33,784 nt of DNA. Source: Saccoglossus kowalevskii. Taxonomy: Eukaryota; Hemichordata; Enteropneusta; Harrimaniidae. Position numbers and translations under genes: made by a program. The stretch covers positions 268,231 to 302,014 of the forward strand of contig NW_003107099.1 of the NCBI RefSeq assembly GCF_000003605.2, in the 5' to 3' direction. Under the pieces are notes generated by a model. The model was not told where the DNA came from, made no database searches, and saw only the letters and a list, made by a program, of their open reading frames with translations. Each line of letters begins with the position of its first letter. The first letter of the stretch is position 1. Of the stretch, positions 11,550-23,800 are shown in pieces.

Positions 11550-12718
11550 CTGCTTTGAAAATCTGCGTACGACCTAGAATAGCGGAGTTCACAAATAACG
11601 TTAATATTCAATGTGATAATTGTTATGAATACAGTCTATTAAAACGAACTGTTAGTAAACGCATAATAGAAACTTCCTTTGCATTCAAACCCATCGCTGG
11701 AAAACAAGTAACAAATAGGTGTAAAATATTTTCTCTAATCAAAACGGCATCTTTCTGTTCTTGTTTAAAACAATACCATAATACTGAACAACATCCAACA
11801 AGGTGCGTGTACTCAATTCAAAGTTTATGTGAAATACAATTATAACGACATATCCGGCGCTGCTCTCGTTTCCTTGGTAACTTAAACTAGATAGTGAAAA
11901 ATGTAGTGAATAGTAGATATTTATTTTGAACACATCTCTAAATTGTTACCTCCGCTGTATATAGAACCAATGGTAGTGGGTAATCGTATGCTATTTTGAA
12001 AAGATTTGATAAAAGTGGACACTTTCAAATACGTTCATTTCGTGACGAAAACTACTGTAACAATTCTCTAATTTCAATGAATATTTGTTTTGATTTTTTT
12101 TTCTTTTTTTGAAAACGGTTAGCATATTTTCTTTAATATATTATTTGCATGTATCTTGGGTTGATCTTTCTCAGATATGTTAACTTCTTGAAAACAATTA
12201 GGCATGTGTACAAATATTTACACAACATATAAATTTCCTCGCTCTATAAAGTGACTATATCGATCTTAATGAATTGTGTGCTTGAAATGTTCAGCAAAAA
12301 ATATTGAAAACTGTTACGTTACCCAGCCATGTGAGCTTTGATCGATATTATACACCACACACCATATCACTTTTCGGGGACGTCAGGCTACAGTCATTTT
12401 TAGTTGTTTGGGGCAGTATTTTATACATTTCACTGCAGTCGAGAAGTGAATGGAAAATCGTCCACTAATACTCTTTTCAAGAACAGTACAGTCAGTGTTA
12501 GGGCAACGCTGTGTTAACATTATAAGATATTTATCAACTTATTACGATATATCGGAGCTCGTTTTTCGAGTATTATATCGTTATCACATTTTCGTGGGAA
12601 TATATACCAAAAGACCTAATTAGAATACTAGTATTAACGATTAAGCAACATGACGACAAATTACCAACAAGCACTTGTTTTAGAACAAGGGCACCGATCA
12701 TTTGTTTCTGAAGGTAGA

Positions 12719-12818
12719 CCGATTGGTACCCTGTAATGAGGACACACGCTGATTGGTTCCCTGTAATGGGCAGGGACGCTGATTGGTTCGGTTCCCTATA
12801 ATGAGCAGGCACGCCGAT
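12719..12818. repeat. Short 30-bp tandem repeat with inverted CCAAT boxes
   Basis: Three units with starts 30 bp apart share GATTGGT, CCCTGTAATG and a closing CACG or GACG; the third has a five-base insertion (CGGTT). Each unit carries ATTGG, an inverted CCAAT. It lies in the presumed first intron of gene 2. It could be regulatory, but three copies prove nothing. Confidence 0.6.
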
Positions 12819-13239
12819 TTGTGCATTTACAACACTGATTACTATAATTTTGGTGTATATTATCACGGCTTTCTTTTGCCAACCGTCAACAGACGCAACA
12901 AAACCGGAGTTTTACAGCGATACAAATTTCAAATTTCAATACGTAATACGTATACGGATCGATTTCATGAATTATTCAAATATTCATCGGAAAGTTATTC
13001 AGATTATGTTGAACCCGTAAGACTAACATAAAATAAAACAGATTTGAAAGATGCCATGTCCTTAACTTATTATATAACAAAAATAGTACAACATTGATTA
13101 TGAGTTAAATGCGCATTATAACAAACTTCGTGCATCGCCACAGTATGCGAGATCTCGGTAATTAATTATTGAAGGTTAGCGACTCGATTAATATCTCCTG
13201 TATAAATAACATCGAATGCAATAATATTCGTATTCATAT

Positions 13240-13359
13240 ACCAAGATGGTGGACTTGAACTTCGCTAACAGCATCATTACTACCTACCGCTGTTCCCTCA
13301 GCCCATGTAGAAAAACACAGCCATGTGGAGATGCATACAATGGCAGCAACTGAAAACAT
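13240..13359 (-). CDS. Gene 2 candidate signal-peptide exon
   Basis: ATG at 13359 (A at -3) opens MFSVAAIVCISTWLCFSTWA, a typical hydrophobic secretion signal, followed by AVGSNDAVSEV. That tail resembles the FVGNNNSSNDTL tail of the gene 1 signal exon. The 3' end is uncertain: GTAGGT and GTTCAA sites exist but neither is strong. It lies 1.8 kb upstream of the gene 2 lectin exon, comparable to the 1.3 kb spacing in gene 1. No counterpart of the gene 1 microexon was recognised. Confidence 0.4.
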
Positions 13360-14832
13360 GTTTCCGGAAAGCAGACCGATAGTATACAGTAATTGGAAAT
13401 TGTAGCACGGTACCACGTTGTACAAAATGTATATTACAACCAGTTCCGGAAACACAAGACACACCCGGTAAGGTACACTGTTTGTTAGCAGCTCAGTGTA
13501 CGTGTACACCTGTGTCACTCGATATTGAATGCAAATGCACTCTGCATATATTAGGATTGTCCAATCAAATTATAAATAACAAGGGCGCGTGTAGCCAGAG
13601 TCGAACCAATCAGAAGACATCAAAACAACATGTTCAGATTGGTAGGTTACATTCAGTTTTGAATAAGAGGAAATATGTTGTCTATTTACGGTCTGAATGA
13701 TGTGCCTTCATTTGGATATTTGGTGGTCTTATTAGCAGATATTATTTAGGTTTATCGAAATTATAATTTCATGATTTTACCGCGATATCACTGTTTTATA
13801 GCTTGCTGTTCACTGGACATTCTCACTGGGACATAGATATTTTAACAACGTAATTTATACCGTCATTTGACAAGAAATGACACAGGTAATCCTATTTTTG
13901 GTAAATAGAACACATACATGTTCAACACTTCCCTGACTGCATGGTCATCAACAAATGTTTAGATGTTTGTGTAATTAGAAAACATGTTTTAGTCTCATAT
14001 CTTATTATTTCACTCGCGTTAAAAATAGAATAAAATGGAATAAACTGCGCCAAGCAATTATGGGCGACACAAAATCAGCAAGAAAAGATAGATCGGGAGA
14101 TTCTTCTCTAAGAAATTATTCTATTGTTTCGCAAAGTACACGGTGAATGGCATACACGTATTATATTGAATATACAGATTCTTTTTTGTCTGTATGAACA
14201 CTTTCCCATTTTTGCAAGTTATCTTGATGCGAAAATAGGCTTTAATTTCAACATTAGACGTATTCTGTAGATTGATAAGAATTGTGATATAGCTGTGTAT
14301 GTTGTGTGTATATCTCGTAATTAAACATAAAATGACATTCGTTCTTTATGGCATACGTACCACAAAATAACAGCCTTGCTTATGAATACATTTTTGCTCT
14401 GTGATTTGTTATAGATTTGTTTTAATTTGTTAAATGTATTTCAGTACAGGCTTTTGTTATCACTGATTTGACACCTATGTTTACGTTCAGTTTCATCAAA
14501 TGTAAGTTTTTTTTTTCTGAACATGATTTCAGCTTGTAGTCATTTGCAATTACAGGCATTCGTCACGGTGATGTTATCGCAAGAAGATGAGTAGCAACCG
14601 GTCAAAGGTTAAACGTGTGGTTTGTGAAAACAATTCGAGAGCTTTTTCACAACGTAGGCATCGCAGTTACAATGCATGAGAATAACATTTCAAATTAGTA
14701 TGTTGATTACATTGGTTATGTGCGAGTATGTTGTTATGGGCATGTTTCAAATTGGATGTAATTGATATTCCGGTCTAGTAATTGACCTCGTACGAACCTA
14801 GGCGAGTGTAATTGAACGTCTAATTTTATCAT

Positions 14833-14834
<2 letters not shown>
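13360..14834. other. Intergenic upstream flank of gene 2, nothing recognised
   Basis: AT-rich sequence upstream of the gene 2 signal-peptide exon. No exon, RNA gene or clear repeat was seen on either strand. It would contain the gene 2 promoter if that copy were expressed; no convincing TATA box or initiator was identified. Confidence 0.4.

Positions 14835-14893
<59 letters not shown>
14835..14893. repeat. (TA)n microsatellite
   Basis: An uninterrupted TA run of about 58 bp directly upstream of the 32-bp minisatellite. Such runs are prone to slippage and to cruciform extrusion. Confidence 0.95.
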
Positions 14894-14895
<2 letters not shown>

Positions 14896-14910
14896 CTTGA
14901 CATGTGGAAC

Positions 14911-15838
14911 ACGTAAGTGTCAGTGATTGGTTAATAATGTCAACATAAGTGTCCGTGATTAGTTAATAATGTCAACATAAGTGTCCGTGATTAGTTAATA
15001 ATGTCAACATAGTGTCCGTGATTGGTTAATAATGTCAACATAAGTGTCCGTGATTAGTTAGTAATGTCAATATAAGTGTCCGTGATTGGTTAATAATGTC
15101 AACGTAAGTGTCAGTGATTGGTTAATAATGTCAACATAGTGTCCGTGATTAGTTAGTAATGTCAATATAAGTGTCTGTGATTGGTTAATAGTGTCAACAT
15201 AAGTGTTTGTGATTAGTTAATAATGTTAACGTAAGTGCCCGTGATTAGTTAATAATGTCAACGTAAGTGTCCGTGGTTGGTTAATAATGCCAAAATACGT
15301 GTCAGTGATTGGTTAAAAATGTCAACGTAAGTGTCAGTGATTGGTTAATCATATTAACAACCGTGTCAGTGATTGGTTAATAATGTCAACATAAGTGTCC
15401 GTGATTAGTTAATAATGTTAACGTAAGTGTCCGTGATTAGTTAATAATGCCAACATAAGTGTCCGTGATAGTTAATAATGTCAAAATAAGTGTCCGTGAT
15501 TGGTTAATAATGTCAAAATACGTGTCAGTGATTGGTTAAAAATGTCAACGTAAGTGTCAGTGATTGGTTAATCATATTAACAACCGTGTCAGTGATTGGT
15601 TAATAATGTCAACATAAGTGTCCGTGATTAGTTAATAATGTTAACGTAAGTGTCCGTGATTAGTTAATAATGCCAACATAAGTGTCCGTGATAGTTAATA
15701 ATGTCAAAATAAGTGTCCGTGATTGGTTAATAATGTCAAAATACGTGTCAGTGATTGGTTAAAAATGTCAACGTAAGTGTCAGTGATTGGTTAATCATAT
15801 TAACAACCGTGTCAGTAATTGGTTAATGTCAACGTAAA
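14911..15838. repeat. 32-bp minisatellite with 223-bp higher-order units
   Basis: About 29 copies of a unit built on AAGTGTCCGTGATTAGTTAA followed by TAATGTCAACAT. Blocks starting at 15291, 15514 and 15737 repeat every 223 bp (seven monomers, one shortened). The first two blocks look identical by eye and the third is cut short at the array end. Each block includes the palindrome-like TTAATCATATTAA. The array lies in the intergenic region between genes 1 and 2. Confidence 0.9.
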
Positions 15839-16256
15839 TAAGGTAATCAGTGACAGTCATTTAATCGCTATGATGTTGAAGGGAATCCCCTTCAGTTCAA
15901 AACTTTCGTTGCCGTAACACATCGGGGGGAGAAGAGAAGTGAACATTTTCAAAATTCGAAATAGCATTAATAATTGTATTAATTGTATAATGGCCTCCGG
16001 CCCATTGCAATCATACAGAATAATTATTGACAAGACATAAATTGATATTACAAAATATGTATGAAAATATAGATGAAGAGGGTGTCAATAGATAATATAA
16101 TCATTATATAATATTGTGATGGGGATATTAATATTTATATACATACAAACTTATTAGGTTATTCTGAAATGATCTTTGATTAAAAACACTTATAAATAGA
16201 GCATAATGGGCTAATGCTTTGGCTGTTAGAGGAGCTTAATAATTGTACGAGAGTAT

Positions 16257-16500
16257 TCAAAATTCGGGGGAGGGTGTCTCATTTGGGAGATACTTTTTCC
16301 TGATTGTGTGCCATGCAATGCATTTTAGTAAAAAATGATATTCATCATCAATTTCTTGCAGGCACAAATAATAAATACGGCTCTCCCTAGGGTTATGTCT
16401 GTCTCTTTCTATTTCTAAGGGATGGCGTGCACATCTTAATCTTGCTATTGCTCTGCGCAATTTCAACTGTGGCAATGCCACATAGTTTTCAATTCCAAAT
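16257..16500 (-). mobile_element. Second LINE polymerase C-terminal relic
   Basis: The minus strand reads FGIENYVALPQLKLRRAIA, then PLEIERDRHNPRESRIYYLC and DDEYHFLLKC, IRKKYLP. The C...DEYHFLLKC block is the tail motif of a widespread class of animal non-LTR polymerases (typically ...C..C...EDEYHFLF.C). The first Cys pair is partly lost. The family differs from the fragment at 10827. No polymerase catalytic core is nearby. Confidence 0.6.
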
Positions 16501-16629
16501 TGTGTTTTGTATTGCCTATGATAGCATTAAAGAGCTACGAAAAGGCAGCAGCAAATACAGCAGCAATGTGAAAACTTGATGAACAAATGATAGCGGGCGC
16601 ATCAGTCTTCTTCAAACACATAAGTGAAG

Positions 16630-17270
16630 TGTTACAGATATTGCAAGATTGGGCATAAGTTAGTGCTGGGGAAAGCCGATGAAGAAGATCTTATGTGACG
16701 TCTGCAAGTCCACAGCCCACGTGACACAAGAGTGCAGGATGGATTTAATATGCCGCCAAAAGCATCAATAACGAAACTGAACACTCATTTTGTTTACACT
16801 CAGTCATGACAAAAAATCTGCAGTTAAACACAGCTTGTTGGTGGGTGGTGGGGGGGGCACCTACACGTATTGTAGATAATGAGAAATTTGAGAATTTTAA
16901 TAACAATTGTGATACAAATAGTCATGTGATAGAGGTTGCTGATGGCAGCCGTACAACTAATATAGTTTGTGTTGTATGATGTAAATGGTCGAGTTCATGA
17001 TGTTATTTTAGAGTATTCTCTATATGTACCATCCTACCAAGCAGGACATTTTTTCCGTTCAGGCTGCTACAAGTAAGAGATTAATCATCAGTAATCTTTT
17101 ATCCGAATGGAGTCATTATGAAAGCCAGAGATGGTACATTTTTTGAAGCAGAATATATTGCATTGGCTAGTGCTGATCAAGAAACAAAGTGGACAGTCAG
17201 TCAGAAGGCCTGTATTGTTTGCCGAGTGCCACAGCTTTAGCTAAAATTAGAAAAAAATTGTTTTGTTTTT
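16630..17270 (+). mobile_element. Copia-like retrotransposon relic (gag zinc knuckle and pol start)
   Basis: The plus strand gives CYRYCKIGHK, then a complete CCHC knuckle CDVCKSTAHVTQEC at 16694-16735. In another frame it reads TRIVDNEKFENF and VIEVADGSRTTNIV, then DVNGRVHDVILEYSLYVPSY. The order zinc knuckle, T(R/H)IVDN, VADGS and LYVPSY is that of Ty1/Copia gag-pol ahead of the integrase. Frameshifts, a stop after CVV and a G tract show it is dead. No LTRs were recognised. Confidence 0.6.
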
Positions 17271-17559
17271 TGGAGACATATTAAAAATTAATTCAGAACT
17301 TATTAACTGTCTGCCATGAACGTCACAGACATAACCTAACAAATGCAGGGCGTATTGCATTTCGGGGAGGGGGGTCTAAAAACAGTATCGGAAATATGGT
17401 AGTTTATTATCCACCAATTACATTTTCTAGTCACCAACATTACAGTTTTGTGAGCGAGGAAGTTCTCGAATTAAGATAAGCACTTCATTTATTTTGTTTA
17501 GTAATACAATAAATAGCAAAGTATGCACTTGATGTACAACATGCTATGAGTTGGTAACC

Positions 17560-17851
17560 TAAAGAGGGGTGGGTGGTCGTCGCGTTGCGCATGTGCGACA
17601 TTTATGTTGATAAACATCGATTTTTTTTTCTACAATCCAATGTGCTCTTCTGGTTGAAGTTTTGACCTGGGCGCAACATGCATTAATTACCACTGGTGAC
17701 TCCTGATACTTTCCAAACACCAAAGAAATTACATAGTTAATATTACTAACGTCTTAGTTTGTATTCTCTGCGCAACAGTCAAGGGCGCCATCTTTGCGCA
17801 CACGAGTCTCATATCTCGCGCATGCGTGGCGAGACGACCGCTGCCATTTAA
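17560..17851 (-). mobile_element. MITE copy 2, inverted relative to copy 1
   Basis: Its reverse complement shares the inner blocks of copy 1, such as GAGATAT, AAGATGGCG and GACTGTTGCGCAGA. The terminal GGTCGTCTCGCC and GGTCGTCGCG arms are inverted repeats. The left TTAA has become CTAA; the right end retains TTAA within TTTAAA. It lies in the intergenic region just downstream of the unrecognised ORF at 17926-18378. Confidence 0.6.
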
Positions 17852-17925
17852 ACATACCAATGCACAATGGTAGGTGGTTTGCCTATACAAAGAGACGTGC
17901 AAAAACTACCATAAATACACAAGTT

Positions 17926-18378
17926 TTATTCTTCGTATTTGGCTTTACTGGCAAATAACGACTGCCGATCACAATCACTTTTGTAATCAATGCGAGTGGG
18001 GAGGGGGTCGTCGTGGTTTATTTTCGTTTTGATAAAGCTGTTCACAATAGTGAAACGTGTAATGCATTGAATGCCGTCCATAGCAGTATTATATCTTAAC
18101 ACAGTCAGGCAGTCACTGTTGTTACCAGATTCCATGGAGTCGTCTGGGAATGTCTGTTTTGTTAACGTCTCTTGTAATTGATCCATGTGTGTATTACGAG
18201 TTTCAATGCACAATGTTTTATGGTGTTCGTGTATTTTGATTGCACTCGGCTCGGTACACCCACTGTTAAATTGCACAGAAACTACACTGTATGCCTCATA
18301 GGAATATAAAGTAGAATAAGAGTAATTTACGACTTGGAAACCACCATGTGAACGAGTTATAAATTGATACGTTTTCAA
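17926..18378 (-). CDS. Unrecognised 150-codon ORF, possible terminal exon
   Basis: The frame stays open from a point near 18400 to TAA at 17928-17926. It is Cys-containing and polar (RSHGGFQVVNYSYS, CLTVLRYNTAMDGIQC) with no domain I recognise. There is no ATG at its left edge; an AG near 18400 could be an acceptor. An AATAAA overlaps the stop codon (GAATAAAAC), as might be expected at a 3' terminal exon. It could equally be a chance ORF or a transposon remnant. It lies between the two lectin genes on the same strand but matches no exon of either. Confidence 0.25.
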   Translation of the reverse strand: MKTYQFITRSHGGFQVVNYSYSTLYSYEAYSVVSVQFNSGCTEPSAIKIHEHHKTLCIETRNTHMDQLQETLTKQTFPDDSMESGNNSDCLTVLRYNTAMDGIQCITRFTIVNSFIKTKINHDDPLPTRIDYKSDCDRQSLFASKAKYEE

Positions 18379-20706
18379 TTGATTACACGTTTGCTGAACA
18401 GCTGGCAGATTTTTTCATTCATAATACAACAAGAAAAACTAATTTGCATATGATTTCTTTGTTATTACTAATACAATATTTCACAAAATTCGCAATTGTA
18501 AATATTTCTAGAAATTACAACAAATTTCATTTTTAACACTATAAATGGTGGTCTGAATCAGATATACTTATTGAATCTTTTTACTTGTTCGCAGGAGATC
18601 CGTCAGTGGCCGTGGTCGGTATTACAATACACGAACGGTATTACAATACACAAGCAAACAGTGGAGTCTTTAAATACTCCTAAATACAAAAAAAATGTAC
18701 TTACTTCGCTCAACGCAGATACTCAAACGAATACCTTGCATAAATGTGCTTGACGGAAAATGCATTTAATCACGGGTGGATAATAAAAAAGGGGTATATG
18801 CACGTGACCCTAGTGTCGTGATATGCATAGAACATTTCTACTTACAACTTTCGCAGGGAGATTTGGATTATAACTATGTAAACCCTACTTTCAGCCAATA
18901 AACATTCCTTTGTGTTTAGTGCTGAGCTCTTGTTAAGTATAACAGCAAATATTCTGTTGGTATATTTTTCATCCAAATAGGAAGAGAATCCAGAGAGTAA
19001 ACAGCCAAAACCCATTTACGAGGAAAACGTGAAAACTCGATATTTCATGTAATATTAGGTTTTAAGTCCAGGAAATCACAATAAATGAACCCAAAATCAT
19101 GCGATAAAAACATACCTACGATTTTCCAGAATTCCATGTTAACACGTTGGCTTCTATATTGACATTGACTGCTTATTATATTGAATAGACATAGCTTGTG
19201 AGCCAACTGATAACAGACATTCAAAACGTGCACAGAATGGCCGAAACGCGCACGTTTCATGCGGATTATAAAAAGTGGAGTAAGCAGAAATTTTCATATG
19301 TGAACATAACGAGAAATGGTTTAGGGGTCGTTTCTGGTGGTTTTCCTAGGCCGAATAGAAAATCTGCAGATAGCATTGACTTTTTGAATAGAATAACATC
19401 TCCGAAGCATGCGTCGTTTATTTTTCGGCAATTGAATCTTTCCATAGCTTTAGATGAGCCACGACCATAATAATCAGATCGAAGTTCGAGTCGTCAAGAT
19501 TTATGATTTCCGGAACCCGTACATTGCGTGAACTAGCATCCCGAGATTTCAATGGAATCTGTACAACATGTCACCGTGCATTATACAGAAGTTTTGAGAT
19601 GAATCTGATTTTTCCCCTTTGTCTCTTCTCTTGATATTTCGAAATAATTACAAAACGTTTGTGTGTGGCTGGGACAGAATGAAAGTTTTAGAAAATAAAG
19701 TCTGTGCGCAAGTTTTTATAAGAAAGCACATTTAATAATGAGCAAAAACATACTAATTCCCCCCAGCATTTCGTCAAAAGGCGCTTGTAACACAAGCGTA
19801 AATATATTTAAATATATATATTTGTATATTGCTGAAAAATGCATCTGTATATCCGAATCCATTAAAGTAAATTATGGTCAGAAATATGAATTTAATGAAC
19901 TTGATTAGACATATGTGGCCTAGTCCAACATCCATGCTCTCGCATCCAATTCCGAACAGTGGCCATTTTAACCACCTGAAAACAAAGAGTAAACGTAGCA
20001 TTGTTAATAACATTCACCAAGCATTTCATAAATATTAAGAACGTGCATGACATATATGAAACTATTGGAATATTATTGTTTTGATGTTTTGTAGTGAGTG
20101 AACTTAATAATTTCTTATCATTTTTATTACTGCATTTCTTCACACTTGTGTGTTACTCTGGTTTTGCTTAACCTTTCCCCATTTTACCATAATTAGTATA
20201 TCTACCTTATATTGGGACGATGCACTATACTATAAATAAAATTATATTCAAGTTATTTTCTTTGGTGTTGTTTTTATTTGTTTATTTCTGTTCAGTCACT
20301 ATTCACTAAGTACTGTTCTGGCAGCTTGGCACAAAAACCCGACCACCTTAAAATAAGATACCTCATTCACTCGCAATCAGCCACCGTGAGAAGTCAGTAG
20401 AGCTCAGATAAAAATTAATTTGCGAGTAAATAAAACAGTAAATGAAAAAAAATAAAATAAAAAATCGAACAATAAAGACAAATGGTATGAAATCAATAAT
20501 TGTTTTGTGTGAGAACATCATTTTGACTGACAAAGATGTATTGAACACTAAAAATCATCAAATTTCCCGTACAATCTACGATTTTCCATACTGTTTTAGT
20601 AGGAGAGTGTTAAACAAAATGACAACCCATATCCGATCCACGTTATCCAACGTCAACAAAGCAAACACAGAAAAGCATTTACTCCTGCATTTGACAGAGA
20701 CGAGTT
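18379..20706. other. Intergenic region downstream of gene 1, nothing recognised
   Basis: AT-rich sequence with only short ORFs on both strands, none with a known motif. It must contain the gene 1 3' UTR; possible AATAAA signals on the minus strand near 20272-20286 are over 400 bp from the stop and are weak evidence. Confidence 0.35.
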
Positions 20707-20895
20707 TTAAATTTGAAGTCTCGAATGTGTGTTGTTACCTTGTAAAGTTTGGTCGATCCAGGCACGTGTCGCTGTGACCCGGGTATAGACAGACGGCAAT
20801 GCGTTGCCACAGCTACCAGTAATCAGTGACGCTATGCCAGCCAGATACCACAATCCATCATTCTTCTGGCAAACTAATGAAGACCCCACATCTCC
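20707..20895 (-). CDS. Gene 1 exon 12: SPH2 last exon, Ser195 replaced by Val
   Basis: Starts in phase 0 with GDVGSSLVCQ in place of GDSGGPLVC, so Ser195 is Val and Gly197-Pro198 are Ser-Ser. WYLAGIASL, PSVYTRVTATRAWIDQTL follow. The frame then runs GNNTHSRLQI to TAA at 20709-20707. The AAG|GTAACA just before that tail sits where SPH1 has its exit donor, so the tail may be a read-through of a decayed donor. Alternatively the site is still spliced to something downstream. Confidence 0.8.
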   Translation of the reverse strand, partial: GDVGSSLVCQKNDGLWYLAGIASLITGSCGNALPSVYTRVTATRAWIDQTLQGNNTHSRLQI

Positions 20896-23800
20896 CTGTG
20901 AGAGAGACAACATTGTTAGGTTTGACGTTATCCATATTTGCATATATGTACTTTCAAAATCATAACCTGTCTCTAATTACAAATTACTAGGGCTCAAACG
21001 CAACATTTGCATGTGCAACTACGAATTTATTACAAATACGTCAACATTGACATTTGACATTGCGTGTAAAGATGGGGAAACGTTGAGCATTATTCATCGG
21101 CCACTGAATTTCCCCTGTTAGTTCACATATTAACAGGTGTATTAGAAAGTAAAAAAATAATTTCTGTTAAACTCTAAATGCACTCTTAATTTTAAGCCCG
21201 ATTTTGATAATTAATCGCGATACAACAATATATTTGAATTCATTTTAATTACAGCCTGAGCGTAATGAAAGAGCGATTATTGAAACAACTACTTTATTCA
21301 GAGGGAGAGCATAAAAAAGAAACATCAGTGATATGCAATATTATAACAAGACCACGTTATTGTTATAACTTCTTCACGATAAATACCTAAGCTAAGAAAA
21401 AGTTCAGTATTTTGGAAATGGTATTTATAATATTATTAGATGACTTCACTTCAGTATAACAATGACACTTACCTCACATGGTCCAGTGACGACAACATTG
21501 TAGCTGGCGCAGATCTCTGCAATTGTCAGGCGTATTCCGAGCAGCGAATACAGAAATTTACATCTTATAGTGTCATAAATAATCGCATCCGCTTGCTGTA
21601 GCGTGTTGGAATATGGAGCTATGATTAAAAAAAGAAACGTAAGCAGTAGAACATCAGACTGAATAGGATCGCATTTGTAATAATACGGAATGCTACCGTA
21701 TAAGGCATAATTCATGGGTTTCCCGAAAGTTGTCGCCGATTTCACAGCTTTCTTGCATATACTTTAAACTCGACAAGTCTCACTGTTCTCAAAACCAGTA
21801 TTGTCGAAAATCATTTTTGTAGATTAGTATGCGATAGTTTTTTTGCATCTTAAGTCATCACTTTACTAAATTGCACGTACACCCAACTTCCTGGGTAACA
21901 ACTGCGTACCGTGGAATTTATGAAACGAATATTTTACTCATGTTTCCACTGGCTACGACAAACATTCGCTAATTCTCAGCTTAGTTGTGTTTAGTGCACA
22001 GTAATTACAAACGGGGGATTATTTTAGTGAAGACACCAATAACTAATAGCAGAATATTTCAGGTTTTGAACATGTTACCTTCGTAACTTTCAGATTTGTT
22101 TTAGTTACTCAAAATGCAGTTCATTATTTACAGACGCAGATATGCAGCGTTTTCCAAACCATGACCCTAGATTCATTCCATCGGAATTCATTGTGCAAAC
22201 AATATACAATGAAGGATCAGTAATTATACTACGTAATCGTTACTTACCATTATCATTCAATTTACCCCATCCAGTAATAACACATTCGGTGCCAGCTGCG
22301 AAGAAATCGTCGCTATCGGCATTCGGTAAACATACTCGGCTCGTGTAGAAGTTAAACGGTATTGGCGTCTTTGTATACAGTAGTCCCACATTCCAGCTGA
22401 TTTTATCCAGGCTAAATTCATTGTGAATGTGAACAGCATCTATGTTAGTCACGTATTTCTCGTACATAGTTACATATGCATGCTTTTTAACCATGCCAGC
22501 TATTACTTGGAATTGCTCTGGTGACGCCATTGTTTCGCCATCGTATCTAAACAAAACAAAAACGGTGACATGAATGTGAATATTCCATGCATTACGTCTT
22601 GTAATTTGCATTGTCGCCCACTGAGTGCCTCATTAGTCAAGGACATTTAATAAAATAGATTTCTTTTCAGGCGCAAAGGTGTTATGTGTATTAGGATTTT
22701 AAGTTGATTGTTTCTATTTGATTCATTTATTTCAGTAATTGCTGTGACATACGGAAACCAACAAAATCACTTAAAATGGATATACACTTACAAACACCGA
22801 GCAGCTGTCATGATCCAGTGATCATCGATAATGACACCACTACAGTTATGCGATCCTTCCACTGAGATGACGACTTCCCATGGCCATGAACCAAGGAGTG
22901 AATCTTGTCCTCCGACGATTCGATTCTCGACTACAGATTTCCTGCCACAGATATCAGGACCTGTGGATATAGACATCCAAAGACATAATATATCGTATGC
23001 GATAAACACATTGTGAAAGGAAAGTATAATAAGTATTAGAACATTAAATAAGCGAGACACGAGTGAGTGAACGCATTGTGATGTAATTACAGAAAGGTTA
23101 AAATCCAACAGCTTACACGCCTATAATAAGTTAAAATTTTGTTTTTCCTGCCAACATATTTTCTTTCCTCAGTGTGAAATTAATTAATTGGCAGCTTTTT
23201 GAAGTAGAATTTTGAACACTCGTTTTTTTTGGAATGAACACACAATTAGAACATTCCCATATCAAACTTGATGTAATCTTTCCAGTATTAATCAACAATA
23301 TATTTAATAAAACCACACTGAAATAAAGTCAAATTTTGTTAGCTCGAATAACTATATACGCCACTTTTTCAACATATTTTCACAGAGCAAAATTTGAATA
23401 TTTCAATTACAAATTCTATAAACATTTTTCTAGACAGGTTGAAATATTCTAACTTTCTAGGTTTTTGTGCTTTGGCAGCTGTTTTTTGGACCACAAAAAT
23501 GCCTAGACGGGGAAGCATTAGGTACCTGACCTAGTCATCAACACGTAAAATACCGCCGATTCATAGGTCTCCTTGATCAATTACGTGCAAAATTGAACCT
23601 ACATATTTGTGTGAGCTTTCTAGTTCTTAAATACACATTTTACGTCTACTTTTTCGAAGGTTTCTGCATCAAAAATATTGTTTATAATTTTACACCCCAA
23701 TTAAAAATTGGACACCCCCCCCAACACACACACACAAAGAACGCCTATTTGACGACTCACCAGTATGTATCGTCTGGTTTATCCATTCATTTGCAGCAGT

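Larger units (their letters stand above)
2381..13359 (-). pseudogene. Gene 2: decaying tandem copy of the lectin/double pseudo-trypsin gene
   Basis: Same order and orientation as gene 1: candidate signal peptide (13359), CTLD exon (11549), SPH-B (9708-8487) and SPH-A (7917-2381). The lectin and SPH-B parts carry in-frame TGA codons in place of conserved Trp codons. SPH-B also has a lost acceptor, a one-base frame conflict between its second and third exons and a missing active-site motif. A second CTLD exon was not found. SPH-A is undamaged apart from its catalytic residues and ends in a proper stop. Either the whole copy is a pseudogene, or only the SPH-A end is still expressed. Sequencing error could explain one lesion but hardly all of them. 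Confidence 0.6.

Noticed and set aside
19237..19470. Plus-strand ORF of about 77 codons starting MAETRTFHADYKKW
   Set aside because: An ATG is present and the frame is open, but no domain, promoter or poly(A) signal was recognised; length is within chance range.
19892..20010. Possible minus-strand exon after TTTTCAG reading VVKMATVRNWMREHGCW
   Set aside because: It has a good acceptor-like site but no known motif, no matching donor and no place in either gene model.
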